The notes beneath the pieces are model-generated. The model did not search any database and was not told the DNA's origin. It saw only the letters and a list, made by a program, of their open reading frames with translations. Of a stretch of 64,000 nt of DNA, positions 29,400 through 38,544 are shown piece by piece. Source of the stretch: Shewanella benthica (GTDB lineage: Bacteria > Pseudomonadota > Gammaproteobacteria > Enterobacterales > Shewanellaceae); the NCBI GenBank assembly GCA_023284085.1, contig JAKVHY010000021.1, forward strand, positions 1 through 64,000, written 5' to 3'. Every line of letters starts with the position of its first letter. Positions within the stretch are counted from its first letter, which is position 1. Position numbers and translations under genes: made by a program.

Positions 29400-31616
29400 T
29401 TAGGCTTTTTCTAACGCGACATTAGTCGAATGGTAGGCTGAACAGCCGCCCATATCGGTTAACTTGTCGGTGGTGAGGTTGTTGGTACAACTGGATTTGC
29501 CCTGTGGATCCATACGGCGCCAGTTATTTTTCGGTGCCATCACGGTGCCGCGTCCAACCTGACTCGAAACCTGTGCGACGAAGAAAGCCTCGCCTCTGTG
29601 GTTGCTGAGTCTGACTCTGTCGTTATTCTTAATCCCAAGCTCTTTGGCATCTTCGGTATTAACCTTGGCAAAATAAGCCGGGAAGTTACGAATATACTTC
29701 ACGTTATAGAAGGCGCTGTTTGCACGTTGAGGGATAGCAGGAGATAACATGCGGAATGGCAGGTTTCTCTCTTCAGGGATCATCTCATCTTCAGGTAGAC
29801 CAAAGTCAATCACTGGGTGGTAGCCGGCGTCAATCATCATCTGAGAATGGAACTCAATCTTGCCACTGTCAGTCTTATACTTGCCATCACCGAAGTAAGG
29901 GCGTTGCTCGTAAACCGTGACAAACTTCTCTTTGATAATCTGCTCGTAGGTGATGTTGTTATGTCTGAACGCAGGCGCATCTGTGTCTAAGAAATCACGC
30001 AGAATTTGTTCATAATCGACACGCATCTCTGGGTGGTGATCCAGTCCCATATGAGCGGCTAACTCTTTGAAGAAGATCCAGTTATCTTTAGATTCACCTA
30101 AAGGCTCAATCACTTTCTCAGAGGTTTGCATGTGGTAACAGTTGTAATCGGTACCCATATCTGGGAACTCGAACTGAGTGGTCGATGGCACAATAATATC
30201 GGCCAGTTCTGCCGTATCAGTCATCAAGAAATCATGGACGACTAAGAAGAGATCATCACGCATTACGCCGCGGCGACAGGCGTTGGAATCTGGCGCTACT
30301 GAAACAAAGTTACCATTGTAGTTAATCACAGCCTTGATAGGCTTGATTGGCTTGCCATAGCCAGTCGGGTTAGTCGGGTGAAGCGCCTTGGCGATCTCCG
30401 TCATGTTCACATGACCCACGGTATCTGGATTCGGGTGAATGTGATCCGCACGACCCTTAGAGTAGTTTAAGCTGTCATCGGCTTGGGTGTTATCGTAAAC
30501 GAAACCATTACCAATCTTACCGAATTGACCCGCAACGGCGTGCATCATAGCGATAGCGCGAGACATACGTGCACCGTTGTAGTTACGTTGCATACCATAA
30601 CCCAGACGTAATACAGATAGTTCAGACTCACCGTAGACCTTGGCAAACTTGAACATCTTCTCTCTTGGTACGCCTGTGACCTTCTCAATTTCGTCGTAGC
30701 TCATTTCGTCTAGACGTTTTAGCAGGTCTTGGTAACCCAATGTGTTGGCTTCGATAAACTTTGTATCGGCTAAGTTATTCTCGATCAGGTACTTCATGAT
30801 ACCGGCAGCAAGATGGGTATCGGTACTTGGTTTTGGCTGTAGCCAGATATCGGCCTGGGACGCGATAGGTGTGCGTATTGGGTTCACTACCAATAGCTTG
30901 GCACCCTTATCGCGTGCCTGGTTGATGAACTTGATGCCGTGAACGTTGGTTGCCGTCTCGTTCTGACCCCAAGAGATATAACAGTTGGTGTAAATGTTGT
31001 CGTATGGATCTGGACCTTGGTATGTACCAGTCACAGATTTAAGGCCTTCATAGGCGGCGAACACACACACCTTACGGTCTAGCTTACGTGCACCAACGGC
31101 ATTGAAGAAGCGGCTTGGTCCGCCGTATTTACCGATAACGCCTTCGTGACCCGAGTAGCTGTATGGCAGGATCGAATCCGCACCGTGCTCTTTAATGATA
31201 GTCTTCAGGCGAGAGCTGATCTTGGCATAGGCTTCATCCCATGAAATACGACGCCACTTGCCTTCGCCCTTTTCACCCGCACGTTCCATCGGATGTAAGA
31301 TACGATCGGCAGCGTAAGTGTACTGCACGTAAGCATGACCCTTAACGCAAGGTGAGGTGCCCATCTTCTTCATCTCTGAAGCACCTTCGACATAGGTCAT
31401 ACGACCATTTTGCACGGTAAACTTCAGCAAACAGCGGTCAGCACAGTTACGTTGGCAAGTGTGATATTTGATGACACCTTCGCGCTTGAGTAACTTGTCT
31501 GGCGCGCCGCCACGTTGTTCCGTAGCACTGGCAATGCCGGGCATCAAGCCTGACAGAGAGCTTACAACGGAGCTGGCTCCGACTCCCTGTAGGAATGTGC
31601 GTCTGTTAATCTTCAT
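29400..31616 (-). CDS. periplasmic molybdopterin oxidoreductase catalytic subunit (PhsA/PsrA or FDH-like, substrate unknown)
   Basis: 738 residues, beginning with a Tat signal (NRRTFLQGVG). The [4Fe-4S] ligands are CQRNCADRC plus CVKGH. Mo-bisPGD-binding segments such as VFAAYEG, GQNETATN and LLVVNPIRTPIA follow, and the C-terminal domain binds the cofactor. The putative Mo ligand is Cys in DRKVCVFAAYEG; the Sec/Cys-His pair of formate dehydrogenases is absent, although the cytochrome b partner is FdhC-like. Length and subunit set resemble thiosulfate/polysulfide reductases (PhsABC), which is only one possibility. It is the first gene of the operon to 27148. A LysR gene lies about 265 bases upstream on the same strand. 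Confidence 0.82.
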   Translation of the reverse strand: MKINRRTFLQGVGASSVVSSLSGLMPGIASATEQRGGAPDKLLKREGVIKYHTCQRNCADRCLLKFTVQNGRMTYVEGASEMKKMGTSPCVKGHAYVQYTYAADRILHPMERAGEKGEGKWRRISWDEAYAKISSRLKTIIKEHGADSILPYSYSGHEGVIGKYGGPSRFFNAVGARKLDRKVCVFAAYEGLKSVTGTYQGPDPYDNIYTNCYISWGQNETATNVHGIKFINQARDKGAKLLVVNPIRTPIASQADIWLQPKPSTDTHLAAGIMKYLIENNLADTKFIEANTLGYQDLLKRLDEMSYDEIEKVTGVPREKMFKFAKVYGESELSVLRLGYGMQRNYNGARMSRAIAMMHAVAGQFGKIGNGFVYDNTQADDSLNYSKGRADHIHPNPDTVGHVNMTEIAKALHPTNPTGYGKPIKPIKAVINYNGNFVSVAPDSNACRRGVMRDDLFLVVHDFLMTDTAELADIIVPSTTQFEFPDMGTDYNCYHMQTSEKVIEPLGESKDNWIFFKELAAHMGLDHHPEMRVDYEQILRDFLDTDAPAFRHNNITYEQIIKEKFVTVYEQRPYFGDGKYKTDSGKIEFHSQMMIDAGYHPVIDFGLPEDEMIPEERNLPFRMLSPAIPQRANSAFYNVKYIRNFPAYFAKVNTEDAKELGIKNNDRVRLSNHRGEAFFVAQVSSQVGRGTVMAPKNNWRRMDPQGKSSCTNNLTTDKLTDMGGCSAYHSTNVALEKA

Positions 31617-31880
31617 ATGTGTTCCCCATCTTGATAGTGTTAATTCACTACTTATTTTTTATCTGCAAAGTTTGACTCTGTGTTTGAGCTCAATCGGATT
31701 GACACTCGTTGTTGGTGTCATTTTCCGTTTCGCTCAGACTCTTGGTAATGCTCACATTTTTATTTCTGGCCTATCTTGGTGTCGCTATTGTTGAACTCCT
31801 CTTCAGCCGGTGAACGAGGCGAACTGCCGGACTTATTGCAGGGACTGGCAGCTCGTTACTCCTCGTCCTCGATAAATGGT

Positions 31881-32846
31881 TCATTCTTGGCTCGCTAGGC
31901 GCCACTCTCTCTCTAAACCGCAGATTAACTTGGATTTCACCCAGTTAAATGCGGCGGAATTATTGGTATCACCGTGGAGGACATAGTTGCCGATTTCACG
32001 TTTTTCCCGGCGACGAATACGACATTTCTGAGCCAACTCCGGGGGAAGTTTGATGTATTGGATCGCCGGGATCATGTCGACAAACTGACGGGTAAACTGA
32101 TTGCAGCTCAGGGTGATGGCATCTGTCTCGCTTAACAGCCTCATGGCCGATGCCAGGCTGTCCGTGTAACCCTCGACTTCCATGCACAGATCTTGTTCGC
32201 GGCATAGGTTCACCAGTAGCGGGCTGCGAAGGTCGTCATAGTTGTCGATCTCTAGGCAGGAGTAGTGGGTGATATTCTCCAGGGTGAGTGCCTGTGTCAG
32301 TAGCGGGTGGCCTCGACGCGCCAAGATATAGAGGTGATCGGTTTCGGCGAACATCTCGTAGTTGAGATTCTTGCCGTTGAACCCTTCATAGACCACCACA
32401 AAATCAATCTCGCCATTGGCAAGTTCGGTGCTGCAATCACGGGTGAGCACCCGGATATCGAATCGCAAGTTGGGCGCCTCTGCAAGGATGTCATTTCGGA
32501 TCACCTTCTGCACCGCGTAGACGAATTCGTCATAGGCATGAATGATGTATTGGCCACCAGACTCGGCTGGGGTGAATACCGAATGCTGCATCTCGATTTC
32601 TTGATATTGCTCGACCAGGGCCTTGGCCATGGGAATTAATCTATGGGTTTTCTCGGTTGCAACGAAGCCGGAACAGCGGCGGATAAATAGTGAGTCATTA
32701 AATATATCCCTTAAAATTTTTAAGGTGCGACTCACACCCGAAGCAGTCATGCCTAACTCATTGGCAGCCTGATGACTCTGACCATGTTCATACACAGCTA
32801 TAAATACTTTTAGTTGATTGTAATTAAGCTGGTCAATTTTATTCAT
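31881..32846 (-). CDS. LysR-type transcriptional regulator next to molybdoenzyme operons
   Basis: 321 residues with an N-terminal HTH (LKVFIAVYEHGQSHQAANELGMTASGVSRTLKILRDIF) and a LysR effector domain. It lies between the four-gene molybdoenzyme operon and the divergent TtrBA-like pair, in about 580 bases of AT-rich upstream DNA. By position it could control either or both. In Shewanella most anaerobic respiration genes also respond to CRP, but I find no strong CRP palindrome here. The effector is unknown. Confidence 0.87.
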   Translation of the reverse strand: MNKIDQLNYNQLKVFIAVYEHGQSHQAANELGMTASGVSRTLKILRDIFNDSLFIRRCSGFVATEKTHRLIPMAKALVEQYQEIEMQHSVFTPAESGGQYIIHAYDEFVYAVQKVIRNDILAEAPNLRFDIRVLTRDCSTELANGEIDFVVVYEGFNGKNLNYEMFAETDHLYILARRGHPLLTQALTLENITHYSCLEIDNYDDLRSPLLVNLCREQDLCMEVEGYTDSLASAMRLLSETDAITLSCNQFTRQFVDMIPAIQYIKLPPELAQKCRIRRREKREIGNYVLHGDTNNSAAFNWVKSKLICGLEREWRLASQE

Positions 32847-33424
32847 AATTCAGAGTTGGTTATTTATTATATGTGAGTATCATCTATATATATGCCGAAG
32901 TATTCAATGTCATATGTCACACTTTAATATGGTTATTGTTAGAAGTTTGATATTAATCCCAGTTTTCAATTATTGATTTTTGCAAAAGTCGGATATTGAT
33001 ATTTGCCTGGCGTGAACGTATTTATTTTAAGCGCTTGATTAATTAGCGGTCAAAATAAGCGCTGTGTTAGTGGTTGATGGTGTTTATCATTTAACTGGCT
33101 GTTATTTATGTGTTTTATTGTATTTTTCACTTCTATTCTCTAGATGGGTGAAATTAATTTTGAAAAATTTCATCAAATAAATATTTATTTAGTAGATGTG
33201 ATGTTGGGCTGTTTGAGCGCATTAGTGACTGGTGGAACGTGTTCGTAAATATATTTCATGGTTTTTAAATTTATTTTTCAAGTGTGATCTTTATTTGATT
33301 ATCACCTTCTTAATTCTTATTTTATTATATATTCCTTCCTGCTTTGTGTATTTTAAAATAAAGGTAAATATAAATAAATGATAAATAAACGGTCGCATTT
33401 ATTTCTCATATTTAAGGATGGATT
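32847..33424. promoter_or_regulatory. AT-rich divergent regulatory region
   Basis: About 580 bases, strongly AT-rich, between the LysR gene and the TtrB-like gene. It should contain both promoters. TGTGATC-type half sites occur (near 33286), but no full palindrome could be supported. No gene seen. Confidence 0.5.
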
Positions 33425-34120
33425 ATGCTGGATAGACGTTCCATATTAAAAATGGCTGCTGGTGGCGCCATGCTCGCTGTTGTGCCCAGCGCACAACTGC
33501 AAGCCAAGACTCAGGGTAAGCGCTTGGCCATGGTGTTCGATGTTAGGCGTTGTACCGGTTGTTTATCCTGTACTGTTTCCTGCGCCATGGAGAACCAAAC
33601 TGAGGCGGGGCGTGGGCGGACGCGAGTCAACCAGGCGAGTATCGAGCAAGAAGATGGCTTCGTCACACTAGCGGTACCCAATCAGTGTAACCAATGTGAC
33701 AACCCTGCCTGTGTTTACGTCTGCCCGGTTGAGGCGACTTATAAGCGCAAGGAAGATGGCATTGTTGTCATCGACCATGATGAGTGCATTCACTGTCAGC
33801 TCTGCGTCGATGCGTGTCCATATGGGGCTAGGCGCAAAGATGAGACCTTAGAATCTCCCCCGGAAAAGTGTAATTTCTGTATTCACCGCGTATCAGTAGG
33901 CCTACTGCCTGCCTGTGTTGAGACCTGTATTGGTGAAGCTAGGATATTTGGAGATCTGAATGATCCGCAGAGTAAGATCTCTCAGCTACTTAGAGACAAT
34001 AAGGCTTATGCCATGCTATCTGAAGCAGGTACTCAGCCCAATATTTTTTATATCGGTTTACCAGAGCAGGCAGATGATCAAGAGATCTTGTCACTTAATT
34101 TTCTCAAATGGCAGCGCTAG
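33425..34120 (+). CDS. Tat-exported 4Fe-4S protein (TtrB/NrfC-like)
   Basis: 231 residues beginning with a Tat-type leader (DRRSILKMAAGG). Four cluster motifs are visible: CTGCLSCTVSC, CNQCDNPACVYVC, CIHCQLCVDAC and CNFC...CVETC. It is the electron transfer partner of the molybdoenzyme encoded immediately downstream; the stop and the next ribosome binding site overlap. The layout (B before A) matches tetrathionate reductase operons of the TtrBCA type, but the NrfD-like membrane gene is missing. Start is ATG with AAGGA upstream. Confidence 0.9.
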   Translation: MLDRRSILKMAAGGAMLAVVPSAQLQAKTQGKRLAMVFDVRRCTGCLSCTVSCAMENQTEAGRGRTRVNQASIEQEDGFVTLAVPNQCNQCDNPACVYVCPVEATYKRKEDGIVVIDHDECIHCQLCVDACPYGARRKDETLESPPEKCNFCIHRVSVGLLPACVETCIGEARIFGDLNDPQSKISQLLRDNKAYAMLSEAGTQPNIFYIGLPEQADDQEILSLNFLKWQR

Positions 34121-34129
34121 GAGTTGGCA

Positions 34130-37100
34130 ATGGATAGACGTAAATTTTTAACCCAAGCGGGTGTTGTTTCTGTCGCTGCGGCTACTCTAGGTTGTAGTGA
34201 AAAAACTCAACCCATCCACCCTGTGCACAGCGAAGATGTATCCCGTTTCGGTCACCCAATTCCTCCAGAGTGTCTGCAGAGTGCTGATGGTCAATGGAGT
34301 AAAACTCCTGGAATAAGAACGGCATATTCCCGTTGCTTCAGCTGTTACAACATCTGTGGTCTGCGGGTTCGTATCGATGAAGCCAGTGACAAGGTTTTGA
34401 AAGTTGGTGGTAACCCCTATTGCGAGAACAATTCGGGCTCGCCACTGCCAATCGATACCCCGGTTAAGCAGAGTTACATCGAGTTGACGGGAGACGCCGG
34501 ACTAGTCAATCGTGCCACGACCTGTGCCAAGGGGGCGAGCTGTGCCGACTCTGTCGATGACGAGCGTCGTGTCACCCAGGTGCTTAAGCGTGCGGGCAAA
34601 CGCGGCGAAGGCAAGTGGGTCACCATCAGCTACGAGCAGGCTCTGTCAGAGATCGTCAACGGTGGTGATCTGTTTGGTGAGGGCCATGTGGAAGGGCTAA
34701 GGGCGGTACGCCAGCTCGATAAACAAGTTAAACCTGGATTTCCTGAATTTGGCTCCGCAGCCAACCATCTGTTTGCTACATTTTGCGCCGAAGATACCCT
34801 GCGCGGCAGCTTCTACGCCCGCTTCATGCAGCAAGCCTGGGGCACCAGTAATCTGGGGACTAAGCATGCCTATTGTGGCGCGGCACAAGTGACAGGTTAC
34901 AGCCTGGGCATGGCGCCGGGCTTCGAGGAGTGGCTCAACGATGTCGACTGGGAAAATGTCGAATATGGCTTGTTTATGGGCACCAGCCCAGGCTCATCGG
35001 GTAACAGTCTCAACCGAGCTGGCCGTGGCTTGGCCGACAGCCGAGTCGATAGAAAATTCAAGTATGTGTGTGTCGATCCACTATTGCGTACCACAGTCGC
35101 AGCGGACACCAATGCCAAGTGGTTAGCGGTTAAACCGGGCCAGGATGCGGCATTCTCCTTCGGTGTCATTCGCACCATGCTCGAGGAGGGCTGGTTCAAC
35201 AAGGTCCATCTTGAAGGGGCGAGTGAGAGGGCGGCGAAGGCGGCGGGTGAGCTTAACTATACCAATGCCGGCCATTTGGTGGTGATGGATCCTAAGCATC
35301 CTAATTATCGCGGGTTCGCTAAGGCGGCCGATTTCGGTCTCGGTGGTGATGAAGCCTTGATTATCAAGTCGGCTAGCCAAAGTTTAGTGTCTGCCGAGAA
35401 GGGTGATAAGGCTGAGCTGTTTGTCAGTAAAGTGTTTAAAGATAGCAAGGGCCGTAAGGTTAAGCTGGTTTCTTCCCTGTCTCTGCTTCGAGAGGAAGCA
35501 CAGCGTACCAGCATGACAGTGTATGCCGAGAAATCGGGCATCGGTATCGAAGATATGCGACAGGTGGCGAAAGATTTAGGTCATTATGGCCGTAAGGCCT
35601 GTATCGCGGGTAACGGCGGCACTAACTCTTCCGATGGTTTCGTGATGGGTTGGATCTGGGCAACACTCAACACCTTAGTCGGCTCCCATGACGCCAAAGG
35701 CGGGGCGATATACGGTAATGGCCCCATAGGTGGCATGGAAGGACGCTACGATCTGGCCAATATCGACGATGGTGTCAGTTTAGATGGCGTAGTCAATGCT
35801 TGTCGTGATGGCGCCTACGAGTCTTCGACCGAGTATAAGCAGAAGGTGGCTAAGGGGCAAAATCCATATCCTGCGAGCACGCCATGGCATGAGGCACTTC
35901 CTGCCATGAATGCGGCCGAGCAGTGGACCAGTCATGCCAACGCCGACCCATATCGGGCCAAGGTGTTGTTCAACTGGCGCAACAACTTTCTCTACAGTGC
36001 GGCATCGATCAGTCAGGAAGTCGTGGCGAGTATTGCCGATCCTAAGCGACTGCCGTTAATTGTCGGTATCGATTGCCACATGAATCAAACTAACCGCTAT
36101 GCAGATTATTTCATCCCCGATCGCTCCATGCTGGAAGAGTATGCGGCGGATCGTATGTGGGGATCCCATATGTTGGGTGTCGTCGCTGCGGCGCCATTGG
36201 TCACGCCGAGAACGGTTAAAAACGAACGTGGTCAACACGTGTGCATGGAGCAGTTACTGATTGATATCGCCTTAGAGATGAAGCTACCAGGCTTCGGTAA
36301 AGGTGCTATCGCTCATACAGATGGCCATCGGGCCGATTTGCTATGTTTCGAAGATTGGCATGCAAAATATCTGGCTAACGTGGCGGCTCAGTGCGAAGGC
36401 TTACCTAAGGTGACGGCCGAGGACAGAGAGTGGGCCGGGCTGGATTATGCGATGAAACCGCTGACCCCGAGACTGACTCCAGCTGAAACGAGTCAGGTAG
36501 AGTCTTTACTGTCTCGAGGCGGCTACTATGTGGCGGATGATCGTTATGACGGTGAGTTTATCAAGGGGGCGGGCGCTAAGTGTCTGCAGATCTATCATGC
36601 CGCGGTCACACACCTGCGTCATGCCTATTCTGGAGAGCGTTATCCTGGCACTATCACCTATCAGGAGCATAAGTTCTGGAATGGAGATACCTGGGAGAGT
36701 CATTGGCCTAAGTCAGAGTATCCTCTGTTGTTCTCAAGCTACAAGGCCACGGTACGTTCTAATTATGCGGTAGCTTATAAGCGTATCGCCGAAATTAGTC
36801 CGAATAACTTTGTGTACATGAACCAGGATACCGCCAGTGAGCAGGGCTTGAGCGACGGCGATAGCGTCAAGCTTATCACTGCCAACGGCAAGCCTGCAGT
36901 TGGACTGCTGCAGACCGATTCGGGGGTTGCCAAAGGAGCCGTATGTGTGTCCCACGGGTTTGGTCACACCCAAGGTTTTGGTGGTGATGACAGGATTATC
37001 AATGGTCAAAAACTGGCGGGCTTAAAAGAGCGTGCTGGTGGGGTGGCAATTAACCAGATGATCCCGTCGGATCCAACCCGTAACGCCAAGGCTAGCATGC

Positions 37101-37165
37101 TCAACGACTACTGGACCGGAGCTAACTGCAGGCATGGGGTGCCAGTACGGGTAGAAAAAGTGTAA
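34130..37165 (+). CDS. TtrA/SrdA-like periplasmic molybdopterin oxidoreductase
   Basis: About 1011 residues, the usual size for tetrathionate reductase TtrA and related selenate/arsenate reductase catalytic subunits. A Tat leader (DRRKFLTQAG) is followed by a [4Fe-4S] site (CFSCYNIC...TTCAKGASC) and the putative Mo ligand Cys in KHAYCGAAQVTG. C-terminal cofactor domain segments include GFGHTQGFGG. The ATG at 34130 follows AGGAG by 6 bases; a TTG at 34124 also exists. No ttrC-like quinol dehydrogenase and no ttrSR two-component genes are nearby, so electrons may come from a shared anchor such as CymA. The 3' end of the gene is repeated downstream. Substrate not determined. Confidence 0.85.
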   Translation: MDRRKFLTQAGVVSVAAATLGCSEKTQPIHPVHSEDVSRFGHPIPPECLQSADGQWSKTPGIRTAYSRCFSCYNICGLRVRIDEASDKVLKVGGNPYCENNSGSPLPIDTPVKQSYIELTGDAGLVNRATTCAKGASCADSVDDERRVTQVLKRAGKRGEGKWVTISYEQALSEIVNGGDLFGEGHVEGLRAVRQLDKQVKPGFPEFGSAANHLFATFCAEDTLRGSFYARFMQQAWGTSNLGTKHAYCGAAQVTGYSLGMAPGFEEWLNDVDWENVEYGLFMGTSPGSSGNSLNRAGRGLADSRVDRKFKYVCVDPLLRTTVAADTNAKWLAVKPGQDAAFSFGVIRTMLEEGWFNKVHLEGASERAAKAAGELNYTNAGHLVVMDPKHPNYRGFAKAADFGLGGDEALIIKSASQSLVSAEKGDKAELFVSKVFKDSKGRKVKLVSSLSLLREEAQRTSMTVYAEKSGIGIEDMRQVAKDLGHYGRKACIAGNGGTNSSDGFVMGWIWATLNTLVGSHDAKGGAIYGNGPIGGMEGRYDLANIDDGVSLDGVVNACRDGAYESSTEYKQKVAKGQNPYPASTPWHEALPAMNAAEQWTSHANADPYRAKVLFNWRNNFLYSAASISQEVVASIADPKRLPLIVGIDCHMNQTNRYADYFIPDRSMLEEYAADRMWGSHMLGVVAAAPLVTPRTVKNERGQHVCMEQLLIDIALEMKLPGFGKGAIAHTDGHRADLLCFEDWHAKYLANVAAQCEGLPKVTAEDREWAGLDYAMKPLTPRLTPAETSQVESLLSRGGYYVADDRYDGEFIKGAGAKCLQIYHAAVTHLRHAYSGERYPGTITYQEHKFWNGDTWESHWPKSEYPLLFSSYKATVRSNYAVAYKRIAEISPNNFVYMNQDTASEQGLSDGDSVKLITANGKPAVGLLQTDSGVAKGAVCVSHGFGHTQGFGGDDRIINGQKLAGLKERAGGVAINQMIPSDPTRNAKASMLNDYWTGANCRHGVPVRVEKV

Positions 37166-37501
37166 ACGGTAATAGCTCAACCGTCCCCTCAGCTTTGTCT
37201 GTTGAGGGGGCTAAGTCGATAAGGTTATTCGGGAGGCGATGAAACAGATGATTTCCGTTTCAGGTTCCAACCCGTAACGCCAAGGCTAGCATGCTCAACG
37301 ACTACTGGACCGGAGCTAACTGCAGGCATGGGGTGCCAGTACGGGTAGAAAAAGTGTAAACGGTAATAGCTCAACCGTCCCCTCAGCTTTGTCTGTTGAG
37401 GGGGCTAAGTCGATAAGGTTATTCGGGAGGCGATGAAACAGATGATTTCAGTTTCAGGATCCAACCCATAACGCCAAGGCTAGTATGCTCAACGACTACT
37501 C
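37072..37501 (+). repeat. 194-bp tandem duplication containing the 3' end of the TtrA-like gene
   Basis: The sequence from 37072 to 37265 contains the last 31 codons, the stop and about 100 bases of trailer. It recurs almost unchanged at 37266-37459 and begins a third time at 37460, breaking off near 37501. Junctions read GGATCCAACCC, GGTTCCAACCC and GGATCCAACCC. The period is exactly 194 bases at both junctions. The unit contains a hairpin (CCCCTCA / TGAGGGG) without a T run. Confidence 0.93.
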
Positions 37502-37894
37502 ATTACAGATAGTAATACTCAAATTTATAGCTAGTTTAGTGTTAATCATTATCGACATGCTCTATGCAGGTTTACCTGCATAGAGGCAAAGGCTTTGAAG
37601 GGGCGCAAAATGGATAGTGCCGCTAAAGGTTGTTAACAAGTATTCCAAGTTCATCTAACCACACCTAACCACATCACCATATTTGGTTCCCTCTATTACG
37701 GTTTGTTGTAGAGGGTCTTTTTTTCAATAACATCACACTCTGCATCAATCTCTAACCAATAAGGTTCATCTTGTTAGCCTTCAATCGGACAGGGTGGTGA
37801 GTCGTGGATAAATGGTTTTCAGTTTAAATTTATTTCTCTATGCTAGTCTCGTTGCCTTGTGAATAGACGGATAGACAAATTGATGGAGATAATA
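37502..37894. other. intergenic region with hairpin and terminator
   Basis: A near-perfect hairpin (CTCTATGCAGGT / ACCTGCATAGAG, about 37559-37584) stands about 100 bases before a canonical terminator. There is no coding frame with a ribosome binding site. It may be the trailer of the upstream operon or a small RNA; the sequence alone does not decide. Confidence 0.4.
37689..37724 (+). terminator. rho-independent terminator downstream of the TtrBA-like operon
   Basis: Stem CCCTCTA / TAGAGGG with a 13-base loop is followed by C and eight T. Confidence 0.8.
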
Positions 37895-38485
37895 ATGAAA
37901 ACAACAAAATACTCACAGCTTGCACTCTTGCTTACAACGACCTCATTGATTGCCTTGCCAGCTCTGGCCACTACATCTGAACAGGATGCCTTCTTCGACA
38001 GTATCGCCGCCCACTGTGGTAAAGCATTCGAAGGAACTGTGACAGCCGGAAACTCTGCCGACTCTGCATTTAGCGAAAAGAAACTTATCATGCATGTGCG
38101 TGAGTGTACCGACACGGAACTAAAGGTGCCGTTTCATGTGGGTGATGACCATTCGCGTACTTGGGTGATAACTAAAACCCAATATGGCTTACATTTAGCC
38201 CACGATCATCGTCATAAAGATGGCAGTGAAGACAAGGTGACCATGTATGGCGGCATGACTGCGGATATGGGAAGTGCTACCGAGCAGTCTTTTCCAGTCG
38301 ATGCATATTCAATCAATAATTTCAGAGAAAATGGTTTAAATGTCTCTATTACCAATGTGTGGCACATGTTCATTAAGCCGCAAGAGTTTACTTACCGTTT
38401 GACCCGTGAGGAACGTGACTTTAGAGTCGATTTCGACTTGACCAAGCCGGTAGCGTTACCACCGGCCCCTTGGGGACATGAATAA
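37895..38485 (+). CDS. secreted protein of unknown function
   Basis: About 196 residues with a clear signal peptide ending at LPALA. The mature part has two Cys (HCGKAF, RECTDTEL), is rich in His (LHLAHDHRHKDGSEDK) and ends in PPAPWGHE. I do not recognise the family. The His cluster might bind metal, which is inference. The ATG at 37895 has GGAGA 8 bases upstream. It is flanked by a terminator upstream and a convergent YSC84 gene downstream, so it is monocistronic. Confidence 0.75.
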   Translation: MKTTKYSQLALLLTTTSLIALPALATTSEQDAFFDSIAAHCGKAFEGTVTAGNSADSAFSEKKLIMHVRECTDTELKVPFHVGDDHSRTWVITKTQYGLHLAHDHRHKDGSEDKVTMYGGMTADMGSATEQSFPVDAYSINNFRENGLNVSITNVWHMFIKPQEFTYRLTREERDFRVDFDLTKPVALPPAPWGHE

Positions 38486-38502
38486 TATAGAAGTCGAGGT
38501 CC

Positions 38503-38526
38503 TAGCTTCTAGCTTCTAGCTTCTAG
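38503..38526. repeat. short tandem repeat (TAGCTTC)
   Basis: TAGCTTC is repeated three times followed by TAG, in the 60-base gap between two convergent genes. Probably replication slippage; no function suggested. Confidence 0.7.
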
Positions 38527-38544
38527 GAACTCGAACCTAGGGAC

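Noticed and set aside
29400..31616. Calling the catalytic subunit formate dehydrogenase
   Set aside because: The Sec/Cys-His active-site pair is missing; only the cytochrome b partner is FDH-like.
31617..31880. CRP or FNR site upstream of the molybdoenzyme operon
   Set aside because: Half sites only (for example TCACA near 31754); no palindrome with correct spacing.
37072..37501. CRISPR array
   Set aside because: Long units without spacers; this is a simple tandem duplication of a gene end.
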